DNA of 64,000 nt. Source: Maribacter ulvicola (GTDB taxonomy: Bacteria > Bacteroidota > Bacteroidia > Flavobacteriales > Flavobacteriaceae). The position numbers and the translations under genes were made by a program. The notes below the pieces were generated by a model. It did no database searches, was not told the origin of the DNA, and saw only the letters and a list, made by a program, of their open reading frames with translations. This document shows, piece after piece, positions 1 to 9,575 of this stretch (position 1 is its first letter; each line of letters begins with the position of its first letter). Location of the stretch: the NCBI RefSeq assembly GCF_900155985.1, contig NZ_FTMA01000002.1:124001-188000 (forward strand), given 5' to 3'.

Positions 1-209
1 CTTTGAATAGTTGCAACTGTATTTTCTTCAAAGAAGGCACTACTCTCTGAAAACATTATTTCAATGGGTAGATGCTCTTCGTTTTCATCCACTCTGATTA
101 CCCCGTTTACAATGAGTCTGCTAACATTATCCGGAAGCTCTACATCAACGACATCTTCGCAAGAAGTAAAGAATGTTATGGTTAATATCAGTATTAAATA
201 GCGTTTCAT
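1..209 (-). CDS. DUF4249-like outer-membrane lipoprotein, N-terminal part only
   Basis: Only the first 69 codons are present; the gene runs off the window edge. The ATG lies at 207-209. The leader is short and hydrophobic and ends in FFTSC (Cys 17), a lipobox-like site for lipidation, followed by an acidic stretch. It starts three bases after the stop of the TonB receptor, so the two are almost certainly one transcript. A lipoprotein of the DUF4249 type directly downstream of a TonB receptor is a common Flavobacteriaceae arrangement, thought to form a surface uptake unit. The DUF4249 assignment rests on context and the N-terminal look only. Confidence 0.7.
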   Translation of the reverse strand, partial: MKRYLILILTITFFTSCEDVVDVELPDNVSRLIVNGVIRVDENEEHLPIEIMFSESSAFFEENTVATIQ

Positions 210-212
210 AGC

Positions 213-2612
213 TTATAATTTAAAATTGTAGGTAACCGCGGGTACAATGCCGAATATAGAAGTACGCACCGCTTCGTTGATACCAGTGTCGTCATTCTGT
301 CTAAAGCTAATAGAAGCGGCATTTCTTCGATTATAAACATTGTAAAGGCTGAAAACCCATTCTCCTTTTATTTTTTTGGTTTTATTCTTCCTAGGAGTTA
401 ATGTGGCTGAAAGGTCTAGGCGATTATATGCTGGTAATCGTTGTGTGTTGCGTAGACCATAATATGGTACGGTTAAATTTTGAAACTCAAATTGACCGAT
501 AGGGTAGTTGGTAGGTTGCCCGGTTTGATAGGTGAAATTACCGCTAAAACTCCATTTCTCAGATACATCATAGCTTACGAACATAGAAATATCATGTGTT
601 TTGTCATACGGAGTGTTGTACCAATTGCCAAAGTTGATACCGGTTTCAATATTGTTACGACTATTATCTGAAGCAGATGACCTGCCCGGTGTACGTTGTT
701 CAGATTTAGAAAGGGTGTATGCTAGCCAGCCTTGAAGATTACCTTCATTTTTACGAAATAATACTTCTAGACCGTAAGCACGGGCTTCTCCATTTAAAAT
801 AACCTGTTCAATGGCATTATTGGCAATCAAATTTGCACCATCTATATAGTCTATTCTGTTTTGAACGTCTTTATAGAAAACCTCAGTTTCAAAAGAATAA
901 TCTCCGTCTTTTATATTTTTAAAATACCCAAAGGCATATTGATCTAATAATTGTGGTTTTGTAAAAGGTCCGCTGGGTGTCCAAACATCTAAAGGGGTAG
1001 GAGAGCTGGTATTGGATAATAAATGTAAATACTGGGCTAATCTTGTATAGCTAGCTTTAATGGAGCTGGTCTCGTTCAGTGTATAAGATAATGACGCCCT
1101 TGGTTCAAAATTACTGAAGTTAGATAAGCTGTTTCCTTTACTTGGATAAATAACATCAATAGGGTCGGCTTCCTTGTAAATAAGTAATAAAGGATCAAAT
1201 TCAACAGGATTATTATCCGCATAAACATTTAGTTCATCTTGGCCTAATCTCATAAAATGACTATAACGTAAACCATAACCTAGACTTAAATTATCTGTAA
1301 TACGATGCTCAAAATCTATGTAGGTAGCAAATTCATTGGCATATTTCTGAATTAGCTGTTCTTCTATAATTCCGGATTCAGCATTACTAGGTTCAATTTT
1401 ACCGGGGTTGAATTGGTAGTAAACATTGTTAACACCATAGTTTACTTGTAACTTATCTGTGCTGTAGTGTTTAAGGTCATATTTAATATTGAAATTACGG
1501 ATGCCGGAATTCCAATTAAATCCTACGAAATCTAATTTTAGTCCGTAATAGTAATCAGAATAAATTAGAGACAGGTTAGAGAAAAGTTTGTCAGAGAACA
1601 AATGGTTCCATCTAAAGTTGCCAACCGTATTTCCGTAGGTGTTCACAAAGCTATCATTGATACCAAATACATCTCTACCAAAATAACCGGACAGGAAAAT
1701 ATTATTTTTTTCGGTTACCCTGTAGTTTAATTTGGTGTTCAGGTCAAAAAAATAAGCGGTATTGTCCACATCAAAAAGGGGTAGAAAAAGATGGGCATAT
1801 GATGCTCTACCACCAATAAGAAATGCAGCTCTATCCTTTTTAATAGGTCCTTCAATTAAAAGTCTACTAGCCACGGCACCAATGCCTCCGTTCATTTTAA
1901 ACGCCTTACTATTGCCTTCTTTTTGAAAAATATCTAAAACCGATGACACTCTACCGCCATAACGTGCGGGTATACCACCTTTGTAAAGTTTTACATCTTT
2001 TATGGCATCAGGATTAAATACAGAAAAGAATCCGAATAAGTGAGATGAATTAAATATGATGGCTTCATCTAATAAGATAAGATTTTGATCGGCTGCACCT
2101 CCGCGAACATTAAACCCGGAAGAACCTTCGCCAGCATTGGTTACACCGGGTAATAATAATATAGATTTGATGACATCTGCTTCACCAAGAATTACCGGTA
2201 TTTTCTTAATAGTGCCAATAGAAAGAGTGTTAACGCTCATTTGTGGCTTTCTAATGTCCATTTTTTCAACGTTCTCGGTAACCACAACTTCCGCCAGTTG
2301 TTCCGCTTTTTCCTCTAATAAATAATCTATCCGTTTATTTTCGATAAGTTCAATTTCTTGAATGATATCTTCAAAACCTAGATAACTAATAAGAACCGTG
2401 TAAGTGCCAGGAGGTAATGAGATAGAATAAAACCCGTACTCGTTGGTGGTAACTCCGGTATTTAATTTTGGAATGGCAACGGTAACCCCAATTAGGGTTT
2501 CGTTACTGTTGAATTCGGCAATAGAGCCACTTAAGGTATATTTTTGTTGTCCCCAGGATGAAAAAGAGAAGCATAGCCATGAGATAAGAATAAATGGTAA
2601 ATATCCTTTCAT
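213..2612 (-). CDS. TonB-dependent receptor with carboxypeptidase-regulatory-like N-terminal domain
   Basis: A 799-residue outer-membrane receptor of the kind that imports a ligand using TonB energy. A Sec signal peptide (about residues 1-21, ending near SSWGQQ) is followed by a carboxypeptidase-regulatory-like beta domain (about 25-110, containing NTGVTTNEYGFYSISLP), a plug domain (about 125-235, with SSGFNVRGGAADQN and ARYGGRVSSVLD), and a beta-barrel to an aromatic-rich C-terminus. I chose the ATG at 2612; a TTG one codon upstream is a weaker start. It is followed after three bases by a DUF4249-like lipoprotein. The substrate cannot be read from the sequence; the length, near 800 residues, is shorter than SusC proteins, arguing against a SusC-type glycan porter. 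Confidence 0.92.
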   Translation of the reverse strand: MKGYLPFILISWLCFSFSSWGQQKYTLSGSIAEFNSNETLIGVTVAIPKLNTGVTTNEYGFYSISLPPGTYTVLISYLGFEDIIQEIELIENKRIDYLLEEKAEQLAEVVVTENVEKMDIRKPQMSVNTLSIGTIKKIPVILGEADVIKSILLLPGVTNAGEGSSGFNVRGGAADQNLILLDEAIIFNSSHLFGFFSVFNPDAIKDVKLYKGGIPARYGGRVSSVLDIFQKEGNSKAFKMNGGIGAVASRLLIEGPIKKDRAAFLIGGRASYAHLFLPLFDVDNTAYFFDLNTKLNYRVTEKNNIFLSGYFGRDVFGINDSFVNTYGNTVGNFRWNHLFSDKLFSNLSLIYSDYYYGLKLDFVGFNWNSGIRNFNIKYDLKHYSTDKLQVNYGVNNVYYQFNPGKIEPSNAESGIIEEQLIQKYANEFATYIDFEHRITDNLSLGYGLRYSHFMRLGQDELNVYADNNPVEFDPLLLIYKEADPIDVIYPSKGNSLSNFSNFEPRASLSYTLNETSSIKASYTRLAQYLHLLSNTSSPTPLDVWTPSGPFTKPQLLDQYAFGYFKNIKDGDYSFETEVFYKDVQNRIDYIDGANLIANNAIEQVILNGEARAYGLEVLFRKNEGNLQGWLAYTLSKSEQRTPGRSSASDNSRNNIETGINFGNWYNTPYDKTHDISMFVSYDVSEKWSFSGNFTYQTGQPTNYPIGQFEFQNLTVPYYGLRNTQRLPAYNRLDLSATLTPRKNKTKKIKGEWVFSLYNVYNRRNAASISFRQNDDTGINEAVRTSIFGIVPAVTYNFKL

Positions 2613-2671
2613 CAATTTTTTTAGTAAAAATACTTAGAAATAAAAGATACTCCTACAACTAATTAAAAGGC

Positions 2672-2708
2672 AAAAAAATACCCCCAACTAAAGTTGGGGG
2701 TATTTTGT
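2672..2708 (-). terminator. intrinsic terminator after icd
   Basis: A 14-bp inverted repeat (2676-2689 with 2692-2705) around a GC core of CCCCCAACT/AGTTGGGGG. On the minus strand it is followed by a T-rich run. It sits just after the icd stop and before the TonB receptor start, separating the two units. Confidence 0.9.
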
Positions 2709-2724
2709 AAATAAGCTTATTGGA

Positions 2725-4953
<2,229 letters not shown>

Positions 4954-4968
4954 TTAATTTAAGCGGAA

Positions 4969-4976
4969 CAAATATA
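4969..4976 (-). promoter_or_regulatory. -7 promoter element of icd (TATATTTG)
   Basis: Minus-strand TATATTTG fits the Bacteroidota -7 consensus TAnnTTTG and lies 28 bases before the icd ATG. No clear TTG -33 element is visible at the usual distance. Confidence 0.6.
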
Positions 4977-5534
4977 CGATTTTCTAAAGGTTTGAAAGCG
5001 TGGAGCGGTCTTAATATTTTCAGCTTAGGAAGGAAGATTTGTTAAATAACAAAAGCCATATCAATGTACGCATACAATGATATGGCTTTTTAGAAAAAGT
5101 TTACGGACAGTTTGTTTTAATTTTTCATTAAAACGGCAACCCTTGATTGCACCCGCTTCACTAATTCAACGTTTTAAAATGTTTTTCGATTCTCAAGTAC
5201 GTAACCTGACATCTACACATCATTTCTTTTTTGCGGTCTTTATTGTAAAATAGAAACCTAGTATATAGTTTTTCTAAGATTCAATTAATTTTAAGAGCTA
5301 TAAGTGATAGCTTGTAGTCTTAAAATTTCCCTCATTTAATTACCATTAAATGTTTAGCATAAAACTGCAATACGAAAGAACGTAAACTCCGTAGTGGTTG
5401 CAAAATTGGATTCTTTGTCATCCAAATTTTTTAACTACACTACAATGTACAAAAAAATACAATTAAAATGTAAAATTCGTAAACTTTTATTATTCAACAC
5501 ATTATGAACAGCGGTTATTCACTTTTGTTCATAA
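4977..5534. other. gene-free stretch with three hairpins
   Basis: No open frame here looks like a protein. It holds three inverted repeats: 5051-5090 (13 bp perfect plus a further 4 bp past an A/A mismatch), 5114-5134 (8 bp perfect, GTTTTAAT/ATTAAAAC) and 5287-5326 (AATTTTAAGA outer arms and an inner GCTAT/ATAGC arm with a bulge). They could be terminators, a decayed element or a small RNA; the sequence does not decide. No TAnnTTTG promoter was found to support an RNA gene. Confidence 0.4.
5051..5090. terminator. long hairpin, possible bidirectional terminator
   Basis: AAAAGCCATATCA at 5051-5063 pairs perfectly with 5078-5090; the loop carries a further TGTA/TACA pair. A/T runs flank both sides, so it could act on either strand. 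No adjacent gene clearly ends here, which is odd. Confidence 0.5.
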
Positions 5535-5572
5535 AAAAAGCACTGTTTCAAAAAATGAGACAGTGCTTAATG
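5535..5572 (-). terminator. intrinsic terminator after rplS
   Basis: Stem AAGCACTGTTTCA / TGAGACAGTGCTT (5538-5550 with 5556-5568, one G-T wobble) with a U-rich tail on the minus strand, about 20 bases after the rplS stop. Confidence 0.88.
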
Positions 5573-5589
5573 TTATTAGGAAAAGAAGT

Positions 5590-5940
5590 TTATCCTCTAA
5601 TCTCTTTAATTCTAGCTTTCTTACCAGTTAATTCACGGAAGTAGTAAATTCTAGATCTACGTACTTTACCACGTTTGTTAACTTCAATTTTTTGTAATGC
5701 AGGTAAGTTAACAGGGAAGATACGCTCAACACCTACGGTACCTGACATTTTACGGATAGTAAAAGTTTCTGTTGAACCAGAGCCTCTACGTTGTATTACC
5801 ACTCCTTTAAAGAACTGAGTTCTTGTTTTTTCACCTTCCTTAATTTCGTAGTACACAGTAATTGTGTCACCAGCAGAAAATTTTGGAAAATCTTTCTTCG
5901 TTACGAACTCGTCTTGTACAAATTTTATTAATGATTCCAT
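5590..5940 (-). CDS. rplS: 50S ribosomal protein L19
   Basis: A 116-residue L19, at the interface of the two ribosomal subunits. Family stretches are FSAGDTITVYYEIKEG, FKGVVIQRRGSGSTETFT and the basic C-terminal KRGKVRRSRIYYFREL. An open frame continues 24 codons upstream, but residues before MESLIKF do not resemble L19 and that stretch holds the promoter side and a hairpin; so the ATG at 5938-5940 is the start. trmD, its usual operon partner, lies upstream on the same strand, but rplS has its own promoter (6009-6016), leader and terminator. Confidence 0.97.
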   Translation of the reverse strand: MESLIKFVQDEFVTKKDFPKFSAGDTITVYYEIKEGEKTRTQFFKGVVIQRRGSGSTETFTIRKMSGTVGVERIFPVNLPALQKIEVNKRGKVRRSRIYYFRELTGKKARIKEIRG

Positions 5941-5968
5941 CGTATAGTTAATTGGAATTAAATTAAAG

Positions 5969-5996
5969 CAACATTCACGATTATCGTCAGAGGTTG
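5969..5996 (-). promoter_or_regulatory. hairpin in the rplS 5' leader, possible L19 autoregulatory element
   Basis: The leader between the promoter and the rplS ATG folds as an outer CAAC/GTTG stem, an asymmetric internal loop, and an inner ACGA/TCGT stem closed by three bases. Many ribosomal-protein genes carry leaders bound by their own product. Whether this one belongs to a known L19 leader family was not tested. Confidence 0.4.
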
Positions 5997-6008
5997 TTCT
6001 AACAGGGT

Positions 6009-6038
6009 GCAAAAATAATATTTAAATTAAAACACACA
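6009..6038 (-). promoter_or_regulatory. promoter of rplS (TTG, 19-base spacer, TATTTTTG)
   Basis: Minus-strand TATTTTTG at 6009-6016 with a TTG at 6036-6038, spacer 19 bases: both elements of the Bacteroidota promoter are present. It makes the in-frame codons upstream of the chosen rplS ATG untranslated leader. Confidence 0.7.
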
Positions 6039-6076
6039 AGCATTTATATGGTTTTTCTATAATATTTCAAATTACA

Positions 6077-6751
6077 CTACTCAAGTAAGTCTGGTCGTAG
6101 TTTTTCGGTGCGATCATACGCTTGGTTTTCTCGCCATTCTTCAATCTTTCCAAAATTACCACTTAATAGAACTTCTGGTACATTCATTCCTTTGTATTCT
6201 GCAGGTCTAGTATAGACCGGAGGAGCTAATAGTCCATCTTGAAAAGTATCGGTTAAGGCAGAAGTTTCATCGTTCAATACACCTGGTAGCAATCTTATTA
6301 TAGAATCGCAAAGTACAGCTGCACCTAATTCTCCTCCAGAAAGTACATAATCTCCAATAGAAATTTCTTTGGTAATAAACGCATCTCTCACACGTTGGTC
6401 AACACCTTTGTAATGTCCGCAAAGAATAATTATGTTTTCTACCATAGAAAGTGTGTTTGCCATTTTCTGATTTAAGGTGGCGCCATCTGGGGTCATATAG
6501 ATAACTTCATCATAATTGCGCTGAGATTTTAATTCGGTAATACATTTGTCTATAGGTTCTATCATCAAAACCATGCCTGCGCCACCACCAAACTGATAGT
6601 CGTCAACATTACGGTACTTGGTAGAGGTGTAATCCCTTATATTATGAAAATGGACTTCGACCAATCCTTTGTCAATAGCTCTTTTTAAAATAGAGGCTTC
6701 AAACGGACTGGTAAGTAGTTCAGGTAATACGGTAATAATATCTATTCGCAT
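6077..6751 (-). CDS. trmD: tRNA (guanine(37)-N1)-methyltransferase TrmD
   Basis: A 224-residue SPOUT methyltransferase that methylates G37 next to the anticodon, preventing frameshifts. Seen are [13 protein letters not shown] at the start, [15 protein letters not shown] near 60, [13 protein letters not shown] near 115 and the knot region [14 protein letters not shown] near 135, then [17 protein letters not shown]. The ATG at 6749-6751 gives the family N-terminus; an ATG six codons upstream (6769) overlaps the stop of the dead acetyltransferase gene and is less likely. rpsP and rimM, its common partners, are not adjacent. Confidence 0.96.
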   Translation of the reverse strand: MRIDIITVLPELLTSPFEASILKRAIDKGLVEVHFHNIRDYTSTKYRNVDDYQFGGGAGMVLMIEPIDKCITELKSQRNYDEVIYMTPDGATLNQKMANTLSMVENIIILCGHYKGVDQRVRDAFITKEISIGDYVLSGGELGAAVLCDSIIRLLPGVLNDETSALTDTFQDGLLAPPVYTRPAEYKGMNVPEVLLSGNFGKIEEWRENQAYDRTEKLRPDLLE

Positions 6752-6768
6752 CTTTTGAGTTTGCTTCA

Positions 6769-7203
6769 TTATTTAGCCTGCCAAAAGTAATGAAAAGAGT
6801 CGTAATTTTTTTTCATCATAATTTCTTGTATAATTTTTAAGAGAGGTTGTGCATTGTTGTTTCCAATGCTAATCCTATAGTACTATTCTCGTTGTAAAAT
6901 TCTTGTACTTTTAGCAATACCTGATTCTTGTAGAGTCTCCATTATCGTCTGTTTTAACAAACAAATCCTTTAGAAAAAGAGATTTTTGTAGGCTAATAAA
7001 GGAAAAGGTATAGTGTAGCTGTATAAGCGCAATAGCCTTGTTATCCTCGTATGCCGCAAATAGGATAGATTCCTCTCTGTCAATTCTATTTGTTAAAACT
7101 TGGAGCAGCATTAATATCGGATTCTATTTTATAAAATACCTTACACCCATCAAGAAGGGATTAAAATGTCATTGATTTCAGCTTTTGTAACTTTTTGTAT
7201 ATG
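6769..7203 (-). pseudogene. decayed GNAT N-acetyltransferase
   Basis: Read piecewise in three frames, this stretch gives nearly a whole GNAT protein of about 145 codons: KVTKAEINDILIP, then LLDGCKVFYKIESDINAAP, then TNRIDREESILFAAYEDNKA and SLQKSLFLKDLFVK, then VQEFYNENSTIGLALETT and [12 protein letters not shown] with a stop at 6769-6771. Lesions seen: a frameshift near 7151-7160, a one-base loss in a T run near 7091-7100, an in-frame TAA at 6911-6913, another at 6837-6839 and a shift near the C-terminus. No good ATG remains at the front (ATA). The end touches the trmD start region. Confidence 0.85.
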
Positions 7204-7212
7204 CCCTATATA

Positions 7213-7238
7213 AAAAAAAGCTCCGTAAAGGAGCTTTT
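7213..7238 (-). terminator. intrinsic terminator
   Basis: AAAAGCTCC/GGAGCTTTT hairpin with a five-base loop and T run on the minus strand, directly after the stop of the 7241-7864 gene. Confidence 0.85.
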
Positions 7239-7240
7239 AA

Positions 7241-7864
7241 TTATTTAATTTTCTTCTGCTTATTAATCTCGTCTTGGTATTGTCTACTAATTTTTTGCTC
7301 TCGTTCTAAAGCTCTTCGTCTGTGATCTTCGTATTCAACCTCTAATTCAGAAAGGTTTTGTTTGGCTTCTTGAGTTAATATATTGCTATTTCTAAATTTA
7401 TAAATAAACAAACCAAGCATTAAAAATAACCCTCCAATAATTGTCCAAAGGACAAAGTTGTATGTTCCTTTGGAAACTGGTAGTCCTAGAAAAAACATAC
7501 TATCTTTTTCTTCGGTTACAGCGCCCAGTTTAGTTGTTGTTTCTTCCAACTTATTGTTTAAAGAAGTTATGGTAGTCTCATGTTCGGCAATTGTAGATTT
7601 AAGTTCGCCAGTTTTTTTATTCATGGCAGCTATTGAATCTAAAACATTTTTACGAATCTTAAATAGATTGGTTTCTTTTACTACTTCATATCTAACGCCA
7701 TCGGCTCTATAGTTTCCGGAGCGTTTAGCAATAAAATCGAATTGATTACTGATCGGACCTTCATCTAAAGATAGTTTATCTTCTTCTTGTTCAGTGTCTT
7801 GCGCAAATTGTACATTACTAGCTAAGAGAAGTGCTAGAATTAATAATGTTCTACAGAATTTCAT
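7241..7864 (-). CDS. exported coiled-coil protein with one membrane anchor, function unknown
   Basis: 207 residues. A signal peptide (about 1-21, ending NVQFAQ), an acidic linker, a conserved-looking segment ISNQFDFIAKRSGNYRADG near 38-57, a coiled coil about 75-120, a transmembrane segment about 138-158 (FVLWTIIGGLFLMLGLFIY), and a second charged coiled coil rich in E, R and K to the end. It is not an enzyme by any motif I can see. Such proteins near trmD have in my memory sometimes been labelled as tRNA guanine-N1 methyltransferase; nothing in this sequence supports that. It likely sits in the inner membrane with a coiled coil on each side. Confidence 0.8.
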   Translation of the reverse strand: MKFCRTLLILALLLASNVQFAQDTEQEEDKLSLDEGPISNQFDFIAKRSGNYRADGVRYEVVKETNLFKIRKNVLDSIAAMNKKTGELKSTIAEHETTITSLNNKLEETTTKLGAVTEEKDSMFFLGLPVSKGTYNFVLWTIIGGLFLMLGLFIYKFRNSNILTQEAKQNLSELEVEYEDHRRRALEREQKISRQYQDEINKQKKIK

Positions 7865-8011
7865 GAAATAGATGCTTAGGTTAATTTGAATAAATTAGAA
7901 TTGACTAAAGTACTTTATAATTGTTGAAATATAAAAAAAACAACAAGGCTAAATGTACCTTTATTTAACTACGTTGCGTATTCATAAATAGATGTTCTAC
8001 TTTTAAAAAAA

Positions 8012-9460
8012 TTAATAATACGTAAAACGGCGTACCTTGGCAATGTATTTCGCTAACCGAATAACTTGATGTGAATAGCCGTGCTCGTTGTCATACCATA
8101 TATACAGGATAATATTTTTACCGGTATCTGAAACAATTGTAGCCATACTATCATAAATAGATGGTGCAGAGGATCCTATGATATCTGACGAAACCAATTC
8201 TTTATCTAATGAATATTTTATTTGCTCTACCAAGTCGCCTTCAAGAGCATATTTCTTAATCATGGTGTTTACACCTTCTAGGGATGTTTTTTGATTAACA
8301 TCAAGATTTAAAATGGCTAAAGAACCATTAGGTACTGGAACACGAATAGCATTAGATGTTAATTTTCCTTTTAGAGAGGGTAGCGCTTTTGTTACAGCTT
8401 TTCCTGCTCCTGTTTCGGTAATGACCATATTTAGTGCGGCTGCACGCCCTCTTCTGTATTTGCCGTGCATATTATCTACCAAATTTTGATCATTGGTGTA
8501 TGCGTGAATCGTTTCTAAATGCCCTTTGTCAATACCAAAAGTCTCTTCTATGGCTTTTAATATAGGGGTTATGGCATTTGTAGTGCAAGAGGCAGCTGAA
8601 AATATTGAAGTGTTATCTGGGTTGTATTCTAAATGGTTTACACCGTGAACAATGTTTGCAACCTCCTTACCGGGTGCTGTTAAAAGCACTTTTGATGCTC
8701 CCTTGGCTTGTAAGTGTCTTTCTAATTGTTCCTTTGTTCTAAATGCGCCTGTATTATCAATTATCAACGCGTCTTTAATGCCATATTCTGTATATGTTAT
8801 CTCTTCTGGCATATTAGCATAAATAACATGTACCGTTGTGCCGTTGATAATCAGCTTAAGGTTGGCATAATCAACTTTTACAGTACCATTGAAAATACCA
8901 TGAACTGAGTCGATTCTAAGTAAACTGGCTCTTTTTTCAAGGTTTTCTATACTTGGCCTACCTCTAACCACAATAGCTCTTAAGCGTAATTGGTTTCCTT
9001 TGCCGGTTTTAGACATTAACTCTCTGGCAACTAATCTGCCAATTCTTCCAAATCCATATAGAACAACATCCTTGGGGTGTATGCTTTTAAAATCTTGTGC
9101 AGATTGTAATTTATCAATTACAAATGATTTTACGTTATTTAAAATATTTGTGTCGGCGTGGTATTCGTAAGTTAATTTGCCAATATCAAGTTTTGATGGA
9201 GGGAGCATCATGTCAGATATGGAGCGAAGAATTTCTACTGAATCAAAGATTGATATCGGTTTTTGTACAAACTCACCAGCGTACTCGTGTAAATGAATAA
9301 TATCACTAACATTCTTATCTATAACCTGATTCTTAAAAAGAACGATTTCAATAGATTTATCATACCATAGATCACTGACAATTTTAATAAATTCTGTTGT
9401 AGCTTTTCTTCGATCTGCTTGAAATGCCAGTTCTTTTTCAAATGTGGTTTGTGGAGGCAT
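8012..9460 (-). CDS. gap: glyceraldehyde-3-phosphate dehydrogenase, long form with N-terminal extension
   Basis: 482 residues, about 130 longer than classical GAPDH. Residues 1-130 are a helical extension with no motif I recognise. The NAD(P)-binding fold starts at VVLYGFGRIGRLVA (GFGRIGR 136-142). The catalytic cysteine is C292 in FSAASCTTNAITP, and the C-terminal region has WYDNEHGYSHQVIRLAKYI. The enzyme interconverts glyceraldehyde-3-phosphate and 1,3-bisphosphoglycerate. The long form is common in Bacteroidota, often beside a classical paralogue; whether it works in gluconeogenesis is inference. A single-gene unit with a TAGTTTTG promoter element. Confidence 0.93.
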   Translation of the reverse strand: MPPQTTFEKELAFQADRRKATTEFIKIVSDLWYDKSIEIVLFKNQVIDKNVSDIIHLHEYAGEFVQKPISIFDSVEILRSISDMMLPPSKLDIGKLTYEYHADTNILNNVKSFVIDKLQSAQDFKSIHPKDVVLYGFGRIGRLVARELMSKTGKGNQLRLRAIVVRGRPSIENLEKRASLLRIDSVHGIFNGTVKVDYANLKLIINGTTVHVIYANMPEEITYTEYGIKDALIIDNTGAFRTKEQLERHLQAKGASKVLLTAPGKEVANIVHGVNHLEYNPDNTSIFSAASCTTNAITPILKAIEETFGIDKGHLETIHAYTNDQNLVDNMHGKYRRGRAAALNMVITETGAGKAVTKALPSLKGKLTSNAIRVPVPNGSLAILNLDVNQKTSLEGVNTMIKKYALEGDLVEQIKYSLDKELVSSDIIGSSAPSIYDSMATIVSDTGKNIILYIWYDNEHGYSHQVIRLAKYIAKVRRFTYY

Positions 9461-9487
9461 AATGAGTTGAGTATTTTATAATTCGCA

Positions 9488-9495
9488 CAAAACTA
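9488..9495 (-). promoter_or_regulatory. -7 promoter element of gap (TAGTTTTG)
   Basis: Minus-strand TAGTTTTG, 28 bases before the gap ATG. The -33 element is not clear. Confidence 0.55.
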
Positions 9496-9529
9496 GAAAA
9501 ATTAACTCCTTAAAATAAATATTTTGCAA

Positions 9530-9562
9530 AAAAAAGCCTTCGATTTTACGAAGGCTGTATTT
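9530..9562 (-). terminator. intrinsic terminator after the HtrA gene
   Basis: AGCCTTCG/CGAAGGCT stem (9535-9542 with 9549-9556) followed on the minus strand by a T run; it lies after the protease stop and before the gap promoter. Confidence 0.88.
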
Positions 9563-9575
9563 TTTGATTTGTTTT

